From contig JAQFVV010012398.1 in the NCBI GenBank assembly GCA_028023455.1, positions 7,214,682 through 7,278,681 of the forward strand: DNA of 64,000 bases, given 5' to 3'. This stretch comes from Epiperipatus broadwayi. Its lineage: Eukaryota; Onychophora; Udeonychophora; Euonychophora; Peripatidae. Made by a program: the position numbers and the translations under genes. The notes under the pieces were generated by a model. That model worked only from the letters and a program-made list of their open reading frames with translations, did not search any database and was not told where the DNA came from. Positions 47,159 through 59,240 of the stretch are shown piece by piece. Every line of letters begins with the position of its first letter. Within the stretch, counting starts at the first letter, position 1.

Positions 47159-49085
47159 CAGAGAAATCATTTGGACATCAAATCTCATAGAAAACGTGGA
47201 TAGTAAAATATTAACAAAGACAGTTTTAAGAATTCCATCGTTGCATCTGATACTAGAAATGTGAAACAAGTTTCTATGTCTGAAAACCAGTCAGGGAAGA
47301 CAGAAAACAGCCTGGGGATTACTATAGATACAACTATTAATCATAAAACAAACGAAAAAAAAAAAAATCCCAGTGTAAAATTGTTCATAGGAAAAAAGAT
47401 ACGACACCGTGGTGTCGAACCAGAAGTTGTCGAATGCGTTTAAACAGTGCAGATCGGAAAATTATTTTAAATGTTAATTCGATCTCAATTTTAGAATTGA
47501 ACATTATGCATTATGACTTAAGCAATCTCCCTGTACACAAATCAGGTTTCTCCAATGAACAGAACAGAAATTATTAGCCCACTTCCGGTGGATTGGGGGC
47601 CCCAAAAATTAAAAAAAAAAAAATTTCAAATCAACACAGAATTACAATGAAGTGATTCATGAGCAAAAAAGTAATAATTCAAAGACAAAATTAGTACAAA
47701 TAATATTTTAGACCTAAACGGAGACATTGAAGCTGCAAATTATTTATCCTCTTTCAAGCAATAATTATTGAGAACATTCCAAAGTTTAACAACAAATTTT
47801 CAGATTATACAACTGAATCCTTGATTACTAAGCAAGACCTAAAATTCAACCAAAGAAAGCAGAACCCAATTAGTACCAACAAATAAGAATCAAAGTGAAC
47901 CCTGAAGGACTTTATAGTTGGTGAGTTGAACAGGTATTGTGAACATTTGCAGACACCGGAGGTTGATACTAATTAAAAGCAGATTTTCAGCTACATTGAC
48001 CTCAGTGTGCAAGATAATATGGACAAATGATTTGTTCTCATGGTGTGCATGTAAATCTAGCTTGATTTCAAGACTACAAATTTCTCAGGTGTGGTAATGA
48101 TGGTCATGAAGGGCTTTATTGATTTGTGGGGGTGGTTGGCAATCATTGTCTAGTCTGGAAATATCTGCCAGGCAGGTGAATGTCACTATCTTCACTTGGA
48201 CATCACTCTAAGGACTACTACACTCCATGATGAATTATTTGTTAGGTTAGTGTTGATTTGCACTCACTTTTATTAGGTTTCAAGAGTTAACTTCAGACTT
48301 AGAACATTTGTAAGATGGTTGGTCTGCTTTGGGCCACCACCAATTTTTTGTAACATTGATGGAGTTTCGATGTAATATTTCACAGACATGGGTCTGCACT
48401 CCTCATTTCTCCCTCAGGGGTGGCTAGGGGCAGTCATTAGGGGTATTGTCTATGGTGCAGGCTGGTGACAATTGTTTCCACTAGCTGAAAACCTGCTGGG
48501 AGGGTACCTGGTCAAAGTTTTTGCACCATTTTCTTTTCTGATGGGTTGCTGGGCCTCCTTGATGGGTTGGTTTTGGGAAGTGCAGATCTGTGCTCATTAT
48601 TTGTTATGTTTTCCCATGTTGGCTTTCCAATTATGTGCAGGTAGACTGAATTTGGTCCCTGCACATTTGGACTGTTATACTGGGAGACAGAGGTATCCAG
48701 AATGGTCTTTGCAAAGCTCAGCTGTGGGTCGAGGGTTTGTTTTCTTATGGACTTGAGCCATGGATCTCTTTACCTGTTGTGATGGTTGGTGCAATTCTGG
48801 ACTTGTCCACCTATTCAGCTGAAGCTTGGGTCAGGGGTGGAATCATTGGGCTACAGATAATTTCTCAGCAGTTGGGTCATGTAGACTTATGTATAGACAC
48901 ATTATTGGGCAAGATTATATTAACCCTTTTGTGAACCTAATTGTTGTCTGGAGTGTGTTCTTTTGTAAACAAGATTAATAATTGTTTGGTTTTTTTTTTG
49001 TACATTGAATGCTTTGCAATCACTTCGGGTAATTAGACCCAAAAACCTTTTATGTAATCTTTAACAATAAAGGTTGCTTTGAAAG
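47159..49085 (+). mobile_element. LINE-like retroelement insertion with target duplication
   Basis: ATAATCTTACACAT occurs at 47145-47158 and 49086-49099, followed on both sides by AGAG, giving a 14-18-bp target duplication. The insert ends CAATAAAGGTTGCTTTGAAAG, an RNA-type 3' end. Near its 5' end an open frame reads QVSMSENQSGKTENSLGIT and KNPSVKLFIGKKIRHRGVE, basic and Ser/Asn-rich like a LINE ORF1 N-terminus. The 3' half (about 47900-49080) is G- and T-rich, clearly different in base use from its surroundings, and contains short open frames without recognised domains; it is probably 3' UTR. No RT is present, so the copy is truncated or internally deleted. Assignment to a LINE family is uncertain. 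Confidence 0.6.
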
Positions 49086-49275
49086 ATAATCTTACACATA
49101 GAGTAACAAAATCTAAATATGCTTCTATTGCAACAATTTTCAAGTCAAATTCAGAGAATAATTTTAACAAACTTCTCAAACTATTATATTGGCATTGGTA
49201 TAAACAGATCGATAATTATAATAGAACAGATCGATATTAAATTATAATAGTGTAGTTTTTTTTTCATGTGTCATA

Positions 49276-49354
49276 ACATCGGCCGGAAAGCGAATCTGCT
49301 AACCCGGGACAACTGCTTGTAAGGCAGTTGTGTTGACCACTCGATCACAAACAC
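49276..49354 (-). tRNA. tRNA-Val(UAC)-like pseudogene or SINE head
   Basis: Minus strand GTGTTTGTGATCGAGTGGTC opens with D-arm-like bases. An anticodon arm AACTGC-CTTACAA-GCAGTT at 49311-49329 has loop anticodon TAC (valine). It is followed by CCCGGGTTAGCAGATTCGC, TTTCCGGCC, where the T-arm seems to carry about 11 extra bases. After it the minus strand runs into an A-rich stretch (GACACATGAAAAAAAA). The split T-arm argues against a functional tRNA; a tRNA-derived SINE is the best alternative. Confidence 0.4.
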
Positions 49355-49399
49355 TTGACAGTTAGATTTATTTGTTCTGCGAATAAAATTTATATATAT

Positions 49400-50790
49400 A
49401 TATATGAAATATTATTTGAGGACATCCATGAATAATTTATGGACTTCCAAAAATTCACAAATCAGATATCCCCCTTCATCCAATAATGAGAGCAATTGGA
49501 TCTCCCACTTAGGTTTTAACTAGACATTTATCTGATATAATTTCATCTATTAAATCGTATGTTAAAAACTCTATACATTTTATTTCTTTAATGAAAAATA
49601 TAAAAATTAATTCAAATGATTTTCAAGTCAGTTTCGATGTTACTTCTTTAGTTATAATGTTCCAGTTGACGAAGCTTTAAATAACATTTCTAAATGACGC
49701 AATTTAAGAGACCATATCATTAAATTAAAGAAATATTGCCTTTCAAATACTTATTTTATGTATAATGCAGAATATTATAAGCATACTTTTGATACTTTGA
49801 TAAGCCCATCTATCTTGACAGGTAATAGCTGATTTATTTATGGAATATATAGAAATCCATAATTTAGAGTCAGCACCTTTAAAACCTTTTTTTTTTGTCT
49901 CAGATATATAGATGATACATTTATCATCTTACAGCATAGTAAAGATAACTTACTAGATTTTTTCACACATGTAAACAATATACATCCTAATATTAAATTT
50001 ACAATGGAAACAAAAACTCATGGAAAACTTCCTTTTGTTGATGTACCTGTCACCTAGAAGAAAAAAAATTCTTTTATTTTTTTCCAGTTTTCACAAAAAC
50101 CAACACACACTGACAGATATTTAAAATTTTTAGCACACCATCATTCAGTTCAAATCTTTTCTATTGCAAAAACTCTTTTCGCTAGAGCTGTTAACCTTTT
50201 TTCAGATAAATCAAATCTTGAAGACAAAATAAAGCATATAAGAAATATTTTATCAGATAATGGCTATAATACTAAAACCGAAGCCTAAATTCAAACTCTA
50301 AACAATTTAAATAAAAAACAAGAACAAACAACTATTAGAGTTTGAATTCCTTATATAAAAGAAACTACAGACAAAATTGGGCATATTCTAAAACATTATA
50401 ATATAAAGAAAACATATACCACTTATTAAACAATTAATAGCATTATAATCAAGCCTAAAGATTCAATACATCTTCAATCACATGGAGTTAATGAAATTCC
50501 ACTTCCACATAACATTTGTAAAGCCTTTTATATAGGTATCAGTAATCGTCACATCAATACTAGAAAAGGTGAACTTATTAATGTAGTTAAAATTACCCAT
50601 CATTATCAGCAGTATCCATGTTATAGATAGAGGTCATAGTATTGATTTTTTTGATATGAGAATACTATCCACATGTGACACTCTCCAACAATATCAAATC
50701 AGAGAAGCCATCTGAGATCTTTAAAAGGCCAGATTCTATTAACAAACATGATGATATATGTAAATTACCTTTTATTAGTATTTAAAAAAA
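49400..50790 (+). pseudogene. Penelope-like element P7, reverse transcriptase and GIY-YIG remnant
   Basis: GLPKIHKSDIPLHPIMRAIG at 49441 is the first conserved RT block of PLEs. VSFDVTSLSLFTNVPVDEAL follows near 49625 (first catalytic Asp). YIDDTFIILQHSKDN at 49905-49950 holds the YxDD catalytic pair intact. Then NIHPNIKFTMET, LPFVDV, QKPTHTDRYLKFLAHHHS near 50100 and FARAVNLFSDKS make the thumb. The end, HGVNEIPLPHNICKAFYIGI near 50490-50545 and NTRKGELINVVKITHH, is the GIY-YIG domain. Stops and frameshifts interrupt it at several points. The N-terminus before block 1 is absent. It belongs to a different PLE subfamily from P5/P6, which lie next to it. Confidence 0.88.
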
Positions 50791-51040
50791 AACCTCATTA
50801 ATCTAAATAATTTCTCATAATTAATATTTTTATTTTCTATTAATAAAATATTCATTATTGTTATGCGTCATTGTTTGCAGTGCCTCTACATTTATTTTAG
50901 AATATTTGTTAACCAATTGATGACTATTGGGTCTTGGTCAAAATTTTCAATAAGTTATGTACAGATGTATCCAGATAAGATTTCATTTATATCTGTAACT
51001 CGTGAAGAGCTTACTTTTAATATAATACAATTTTATATAT
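50791..51040. other. AT-rich stretch, no gene seen
   Basis: Lies between PLE P7 and the P5/P6 palindrome; probably includes P7 3' sequence. Nothing else was recognised. Confidence 0.4.
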
Positions 51041-51615
51041 CATCAAAACTACCCCAAATCTAAAATTAAACCAGACCAGCATTAAAATAATATAAAAAAA
51101 CACAACCTAAGGTTTCACTGCTACAAGCAGACTGCTCAAGTGTAAAGAACTACAAAAACTATACAATATATATAATATTAAAAACTACTCACAAATCCAT
51201 TCACTTCCCATCCACCCTTAATATTAAAAGAACTCTTAAATAAGTTAATTGCTTCAGAATAATAAATTTTCAATAATAAAGACTCTTTAATTCTTCTTTT
51301 GATTTCATTTCTCTCAAAGAAGACAACCTTAGCTTCATCAAAATCAATAGTGTGGCCTGTATCTTTTTCATGTACATACAAAGCAGAACTAAGATATCTA
51401 TTTTTAACTCTACTTTTATAAACCTTTATTCTTTCATTTAAACTCAAACTACTCTGACCTATGTAAATCTTCTTACAAAATAAACAAGGAATAAAATATA
51501 CTACACCAGGAATAGTCTTTCTATCAAAAACTTCTTTTGTATTATTTAATAAATTATTCAATGTAACACCCCTTTTCCAAGCAATTTTCTTATTTCCAAA
51601 GAATATACTATTTCT
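51041..51615 (-). pseudogene. Penelope-like element P5, left arm of a PLE palindrome
   Basis: Minus strand ORF of 147 codons (51621-51178): MCRNSIFFGNKKIAW, NLLNNTKEVFDRKTI, GVVYFIPCLFCKKIYIGQSS (complete GIY-YIG core), LSLNERIKVYKSRV, VHEKDTGHTIDFDEAKVVFF, EIKRRIKESLLLKIYYSEAI (catalytic Glu and Asn neighbourhood) and GGWEVN. All visible GIY-YIG positions are intact, making this the best preserved nuclease domain in the window. The RT part is missing. The 3' tail, 51041-51177, holds a hammerhead-like core. Confidence 0.88.
51111..51140 (-). ncRNA. hammerhead-like core in PLE P5 tail
   Basis: CTTGAGCAGT, hairpin CTGC-TTGTA-GCAG, then TGAAACC, with the GAAA(C) box preserved. Confidence 0.45.
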
Positions 51616-51631
51616 ACACACAATTTTAAAG

Positions 51632-52206
51632 AAGAAATAGTATATTCTTTGGAAATAAGAAAATTGCTTGGAAAAGGGGTGTTACATTGAATAATTTATT
51701 AAATAATACAAAAGAAGTTTTTGATAGAAAGACTATTCCTGGTGTAGTATATTTTATTCCTTGTTTATTGTAAGAAGATTTACATAGGTCAGAGTAGTTT
51801 GAGTTTAAATGAAAGAATAAAGGTTCATAAAAGTAGAGTTAAAAATAGATATCTTAGTTCTGCTTTGTATGTACATGAAAAACATACAGGCCATACTATT
51901 GATTTTGATGAAGCTAAGGTTGTCTTCTTTGAGAGAAATGAAATCAAAAGAAGAATTAAAAAGTCTTTATTATTGAAAATTTATTATTCTGAAGCAATTA
52001 ACTTATTTAAGAGTTCTTTTAATATTAAGGGTGGATGGGAAGTGAATGTATTTGTGGGTAGTTTTTAATATTATATATATTGTGTAGTTTTTGTAGTTCT
52101 TTACACTTGAAAAGTCTGCTTGTAGCAGTGAAACCTTAGGTTGTGTTTTTTTATATTATTTTTATGCTGGTCTGGTTTAATTTTAGATTTGGGGTAGTTT
52201 TGATTT
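51632..52206 (+). pseudogene. Penelope-like element P6, right arm of the palindrome
   Basis: Near-identical reverse complement of P5 over about 575 bp, separated by a 16-nt spacer. A two-base loss (TTTATTGTAAG against TTTATTTTGTAAG in P5) shifts the frame just before the YIG motif, so the nuclease frame restarts at 51799 (SLNERIKVHKSRV ... GGWEVNVFVGSF). Differences from P5 are few (for example KVH/KVY, EKHTGH/EKDTGH). Outer ends are TCAAAACTACCCC on both arms. Confidence 0.88.
52106..52135 (+). ncRNA. hammerhead-like core in PLE P6 tail
   Basis: CTTGAAAAGT, hairpin CTGC-TTGTA-GCAG, then TGAAACC; differs from P5 only in the strand before the hairpin. Confidence 0.45.
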
Positions 52207-55200
52207 TATATTGACTAGTTTAGCTTTATGCTTGTAATGTTTAAATTATATATATATATATATATATATCATTTTCAAAAACTATGACCTATAGAATCAA
52301 GGTATCTCCGAATTTGATTTGGTTTGCATGATCTACAGTCTGTTTTTTTTTGTACACATTACTCCACTGATCTTCTTTATTCCATATACCCATTTTACAA
52401 ATGATTTTTTTTTTAAGATTTTTAAAAGCTCATTGGACCAAGTTAAAGATTTTCATTATACATGTAATTTATTTTTTGTGGCTATATTTTCAGCCCTGGA
52501 CATTAACTTAATTCTTTTAATAATATTAAAGATAATTGTTTTTTTTTTACTTATGCATTTCACTTTTAATCTTTTATTATTTCCAATATACATGTTCTCC
52601 ATATATGATTTTTATATGAAATAATCAAAATCTCCAATCCATCAGTAAAAATTGGTATCTTTTTTCCCAAACCTTTAAATTTTATTTTATTTTAGTATAA
52701 AATATTTTTTTTAAAAAAGAACTCTTCATGCAAGTGTAAGATTACAATTATAAATAATTTCAACCATTATGTTTTAATTACATTAATGTTCCTGGACAAG
52801 ATATTTAAAATTTATTCTAATTTATTATTATCAATCATTCTTTTTTCTTCTTCTTTTCATAAGCTATTAAATAATATTTATATATATATATATATATTGT
52901 GCCCTTTTGTATGGGTCTCCATAAATATGTCTATCAATTTATATAAAAAATTTTAAATTTAAGATATATTTAGCTATATGATGTGAATTTTATTTATGAC
53001 AATTTTTTTAAAAAGTGTAGTTAAAGTAATTCATGAGTGTTTGATATGTGAAAATTGTGCTGATGTTTGAGAGAGACATTTAAATGGGGATGATAATAGT
53101 ATATGGTTGGGAAAACTGGCCATAAGCAATACTGCATTAATAAATTTAATAAATAAATGTTTAAAGTTAAAGTTTTAAAAGACAAGTTAAAATTAAATGC
53201 CTATATTTATTGTTGATAAGAATTAATATTTAATAAATGAATATAAATATTTTAATTATTAGTAATATATAATAGAAGATTAATGTTTGATTTTAATAAT
53301 ATCAAAGTATTACTTTAAAAAGTGTTATAAGATATTATTTATTTTAAAATATTTATTTTAAAAAATGTATTGTTAGTTTATTTTTAGATTATTACAAGCG
53401 TTTGTAGCTTTATTGTAAAACACAGATGTTAATTTAAATACGTACACACATGCTTGGGAGTATTTTAGTAAAGTTGCAAAGCTATTTTAAAAATTCTGTT
53501 ATAAAATTTATAAATATTATTTTGGCTATCGTGAAATAAAAATAAAGATAATTAATGTGAAATATTAAATCTGATTTTTAAAATACTGTTTAAAAACATA
53601 ACGAATAAAAATAGACTTAGTTTGTTTATAAAAGTAATCTTATAAAGTTAAACGTAAAAGTTAAGTAAGGAAGTATATTTTAAAAAAATGTTTAATAGAT
53701 TTAAATAAATGATGAATATTGATTTAAGTATTTAATAATGTGATAAATAATAAATATTAAATAAGTCATTATTTATTTCAATTCTGTCTTGTTGGTGAAA
53801 TATGTAAATAAGCTAGCAAGTCAATTGTTTAATTCACCAATCAAGTGGGAGTTTTCTTCCGGTATAAAACCAAGGTTCAATTGTTAGGAAGGGACTTGTG
53901 ATTGAAATTCTTAAAGTAAAAGTTGCTATTAAAATAGCTAAGTGATTATAGACGCTCTAAAAATCGATTTAAAATTATTAGAGAGTAGTTTTTTTAAAAA
54001 AATAATTTATAAAAGTTACCGATAAACATGCAGTGTTAATTTATTATATTTCCCTATTAATCGTTTCCTTACTGAAGCTCAATTTACTATCAAATAATCA
54101 TGAAGACATCATATGAGGATAAAATATATTGGAGACTTTACGCTAAAAATTTAACAAATGCTGGATTGATTAGCAGAGTTATTAGATGCCTAAAAGTAAT
54201 ACGTTGGACTTTGTATAAATTTAAAAGCTTATAGTAATTAATTTTTATAAAATAGATATTTAAAAAATGAGAAATACTTCTTTATGAAGCAAGTATTTGT
54301 AAAGTATCAATTTAAATATATCTTGGTAAAGATATAATATGTAATAGTAATTATATAAATATTTGCCTTGTTAAGTCTTTATAGTTTAAAAGACTAAATT
54401 TTGATAGTTTTAAAAGGCAAATCAATTGAAAATTTAATGGGTAAAGACGTACCTATAAATAAAATTATAATATTAAAGTCTAAACGCTGGTCGTATAGAA
54501 GACTCTAAAAATAATCTTACCTAATATCTGTTACGGAATGCGCAAATCAATTACATCTGGATATCCAAGTAAAGTTAGAAAATAATTAAACAAGAACTTA
54601 TAAATTATAAACTAATGCTAAAAGATAATAACTTTAAAATAATTTTCCTATAAAGAAGAGAATATGGATCCTATAAACTATTTTAATTTTATTTTGTTTA
54701 TAATGGACTGACTTTGACTTTTCTTTATTTTTTAAAAAAAAGAACGTTTTCATTTTTGTCATAAAAACTTTTAAAGAACACGTGATGTACCGGAAAAGGA
54801 AGTAATGTTTAGTGAAAACTTGTGCTTAGGAAAAGAACAATAACAACTGAATGAAAACACCGTTGGATGTTACGTAATATGTCTTGAGTATTAACTAACA
54901 TAAATATTAATTAATTATTGGTTTATTAAAGATAGGAAAGGTACATTTACATTTTTTTTTAAAAAAATAACTAAATACTAATATAACTTTTTATTGCATA
55001 AAGTTTATTTTATAATTATACAACACGTAATATTCTAAAGAATAATTGTTGAGTGTAAATGTGAAATTATTTTGTAAACTGGAATCCTGGAGGACATCTT
55101 GTGACGGACTGTACATTGAAGTATTATTTATGGTAAAATTGTGTAATAATAATAATAATTTGATGTATTTACTATGTTTTCTTTAGATCAACCAAATGTT

Positions 55201-57770
55201 ATATGATCATTGAATGAATGTATTAATGTTTAAATAATATACACGCACAAGATTAATAATAGCAGTTTTATTTTAATATGCATATTTTTTAAATTAATGA
55301 TATAAATTTAGTACAAAGTAATATGATACCTTAGAAATAATTATATGATTCTTTCGTGAATGAATTTCAATGTTTCTGTTCCAATATTAGAAATCAGATT
55401 TATTATACTAGTGTAAGTTATTTATTTTTTAATTTTAAAGTTAGTAAGAAGTATATAAGGTCTATATTTTATTTTATTTTTATTAGATGAGTTACGTTAA
55501 GTTTACATAGAAATTTATATTTTGATTGAAGGCTTATTGTAAATAGATGATGAGGTATAGGAGAGTTTTTGAATCGTTATTATTATTTTTTTTTTAAATT
55601 GGTCATTTGTTTTACTGAAATTAAATAGGGTTGAAATAACTTTTGTAGGTAGTAGTTCTATAACGGAATAGGAATAATAAGTAAAGAAAAGTAATGAGTT
55701 AAAATGGCAAAGAATCATAAAATTTTATTTAACATTATACTTTATAAAAGTTGAAATTATTGAATAATTTTAAAATATTATTTTTGAAAGTACCTATACG
55801 TATTGCATATTTTAATAAGACATGTAGTATGACATTATATCGAAATGAAATAAACAGTGATAGTCAATAATTGATATTATACTACAAAATTATATCAGTT
55901 TATACATTAATTAATATTTGAGTCATACTGATAATAAATGTAACACAGCCTTATACACTATAATATAAATAACAGTAGGACTTAAGTGAAATAGCATTTT
56001 AATTATTAAAGTTGGTTTACTTACATACATGCTATATGAATGATATCTTACATAGAATCTTTCTTATATTAATTGATAATAAGTAATGTTTATGTAAATT
56101 AAAGTTATAAACTTAATTGAATTTATTAATAAAACATTTTCTGAAATGTATAAATTATCTACTTATAGTTATGGAAATAGTAACAGTGTAAAAAATCTTG
56201 TAATCTTATTTTTCTTATTTTGTTTATTTTCTTTAATTTTATTTAAATGTAAATAGTGTAAATAAATTATTTGTTAAAGTTGTTGTAAATAAATTTGTTA
56301 AGTTGTTTTAAAAGATGTGTTGAGTTCATTATTTTACACCACAGCATTTGACAACAGATAATTTGAATAAACATAATATTTGCACAATATGAATTTATTA
56401 TTTTATTATTTGAAAAAGAAACACAATATTTTATTGATATAATTTATAGAAATTGATTGACATTAACATATGATATTACAATGGTCATAAAGTAATTATA
56501 ATGCACAATATAAGAGTATAAGATTATTTATTGCCACAAATTATTGAATTATAAGATTTTGGTCTATTTTAAAATTAAGATACTATATGGAAATGGAAGA
56601 CATGTATATGATTTATTTATTTTCTTAATGATTAAAAGTATAACCCAATAGATAAGATTAAGATATACCCTAAAGATTATTATTGTTAGAGATTATTATT
56701 AGAGTAAGTTAGATGTATTTAGGTTTGATATTAAATCCCTTATCATTCCTATCTACATGAATTATTATTATTATTTTAAGATAATTAGAAGAACCTGAGA
56801 TCATTTTAATTATATTTCCTTAACAATTGATTGAGATTTATTTATCTATTATTATTAAAGATAATTCATTTATAAAAGTCATAAGAGTGCTGTAGAGTTA
56901 GGAATGAGATAATGAAGAAGTAATAGTATTCTTATGCCATTGAGACAGTGTCTTGGAGAGACATTGCCTCAATGTAAATCTGATTACCAATTGTAACTTC
57001 ACTTCACAGTCTCATGATTTAGTAAATATTTATTTAATTAGTACATAATATTGAACTATATTAATTTTTGATAAATTTAGAATAAATTTGATAAGTTATA
57101 GTATTATAAAAATATATTAAAGATAATTGTACATATTTTAGCCGAGCATAATAATTTGATATATATATATATTGAGACAGGAATACTGTCCCTCATATAA
57201 ATATTTATAAGAAACCCCACCCCATTCAATAACGTCTAGCGTGATTCAGTCTAATTGGAAACGCAATAAAGTTGTGATTCTTTAAAAATGAAAAATAAGA
57301 TCATAATTTTGATTTTTAGTATTGATGGATTTAAATAGAATGTTATATTATCTTATTTTATTTTTTTTTTATCTGTCTCAATAAAAAAAAGAAAGAAATT
57401 AATTACCCAATCATTAAAAAGAAAGAAAAAGGATACTTGAGTTAAACTGAGGCAGTATTCAAATTAGACACGTCGTTGAAGAAAGAAGAAAAATTTTTTT
57501 TTTTCTCTATCGTCTTACACAGAGGGCTTTAACAAAACGTGAAAATAAAAATAAAAAGTTTTACTAGAGAAATTATAATGAAACTGGAATAAATTAAGAG
57601 CTTCACTCTCTCCACGCTGTGCCATGACTTTCCATTAATAAAATAACCCGCCTTCGTTTGAATAAAGTGGACCGTAAAACTGGAAGGTAATTTTTATAAA
57701 ATGCTAAAACATAATAATCAAATATTACAAAGTGAATTTTCGAACTAATTGCGTAGAATTTGTTCAATAA
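52207..57770. other. long AT-rich stretch, no gene; possible LTR-like signals
   Basis: (TA)n tracts at 52247-52270, 52880-52897 and 57162-57174. A CCAAT box (about 53836) followed by TATAAAA (53866-53872) makes a promoter-like pair, and TTTTACACCACAGCATTTGA near 56333 resembles the junction after a retrotransposon LTR, but no coding sequence follows. No ORF of interest was recognised on either strand. Confidence 0.4.
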
Positions 57771-58750
57771 ATCATAAGTATTTAACTGCTTTTAAACTCA
57801 TTGTAATGTAATAAAGTTTATGTGTAAGAATATACTCCTACATTTGGCTAAAATATAAATGCCTCAATTATCAAATAATAAATACTCTATAAATCATAAA
57901 TATTTAACTGCTTTTAAACTCATTGTAATGTAATAAAGTTTATGTGTGAGAATATACTCCTACATTTGGCTAAAATATAAATGCCTCAATTATCAAATGA
58001 TAAATACTCTATAAATCATAAATATTTAACTGCTTTTAAACTCATTGTAATGTAATAAAGTTTATGTGTGAGGATATGCTTCTACATTTGGCTAAAATAT
58101 AAATGCCTCAATTATCAAATGATAAATACTCTATAAATCATAAATATTTAACTGCTTTTAAACTCATTGTAATGTAATAAAGTTTATGTGTGAGGATATG
58201 CTTCTACATTTGGCTAAAATATAAATGCCTCAATTATCAAATGATAAATACTCTATAAATCATAAATATTTAACTGCTTTTAAACTCATTGTAATGTAAT
58301 AAAGTTTATGTGTGAGGATATGCTTCTACATTTGGCTAAAATATAAATGCCTCAATTATCAAATGATAAATACTCTATAAATCATAAATATTTAACTGCT
58401 TTTAAACTCATTGTAATGTAATAAAGTTTATGTGTGAGGATATGCTTCTACATTTGGCTAAAATATAAATGCCTCAATTATCAAATGATAAATACTCTAT
58501 AAATCATAAATATTTAACTGCTTTTAAACTCATTGTAATGTAATAAAGTTTATGTGTGAGGATATGCTTCTACATTTGGCGAAAATATAAATGCCTCAAT
58601 TATCAAATGATAAGATACTCTATAAATCATAAATACTTATCTGCTTCTAAATTTACTATAATGTCACAAAGATTATGTGTAAAAATATACTTCCATACTT
58701 GGCTAGAGTATGAATGTTTTAATTATCAAATGATAAGATAACGAAATGTT
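57771..58750 (+). repeat. 122-bp satellite, eight units
   Basis: Units start at 57771, 57893, 58015, 58137, 58259, 58381, 58503 and about 58626 (ATCATAAATATTTAACTGC, ACATTTGGCTAAAATATAAA, CTCAATTATCAAATGATAAA). The middle five are almost identical while the first and last are diverged, the pattern expected from unequal exchange within the array. Confidence 0.97.
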
Positions 58751-58798
58751 ATATAAATCATAAATGTTCAATTACTACCAAATTTCTTCTCACAAAGG

Positions 58799-59240
58799 AA
58801 TTAATGAACTATCATTGAATTAGGATATTCATAATTTTCTTCTCTCAAGTGAAGTCAAAATGAACTATTAAATGAATTCGGAATGAATTATTGTTAAACC
58901 AGAATAATCCCAAGCTTTTTCCCATAAAAGAATTAATGAACTATCATTGAATTAGGATATTCATAATTTTCTTCTCTCAAGTGAAGTCAAAATGAACTAT
59001 TAAATGAATTCGGAATGAATTATTGTTAAACCAGAATAATCCCAAGCTTTTTCCCATAAAAGAATTAATGAAATATCATTGAATTAGGATATTCATAATT
59101 TTCTCCTCTCAAGTGAATTCAAAATGAACTATTAAATGAATTCAAAATGAATTATTACTAAACCAGAATGTTTACAAGTTTATACTCATAGAGGAATTAA
59201 TGAACTATTGTTGAAATTGCAAATTAATTGTTATCTAATA
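58799..59240 (+). repeat. 132-bp satellite, three and a third units
   Basis: AATTAATGAACTATCATTGA starts at 58799, 58931, 59063 and (diverged) 59195, a constant 132-bp period. It follows the 122-bp array with only a short transition. Confidence 0.95.

Noticed and set aside
47261-47443. Independent small gene near 47261
   Set aside because: It lies just inside the left target duplication of the retro-insert and looks like a LINE ORF1 fragment.
48901-48916. TTAACCCTTTTG like a piggyBac end
   Set aside because: Lies inside the 47159-49085 retro-insert with no partner end.
48472-48934. Open frames of 94 and 65 codons with hydrophobic stretches
   Set aside because: They lie in the G/T-rich 3' half of the retro-insert and overlap each other; low-complexity composition explains the frames.
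57771-59240. CRISPR-like regular repeats
   Set aside because: Units are contiguous tandem satellites without unique spacers, in a eukaryotic context.
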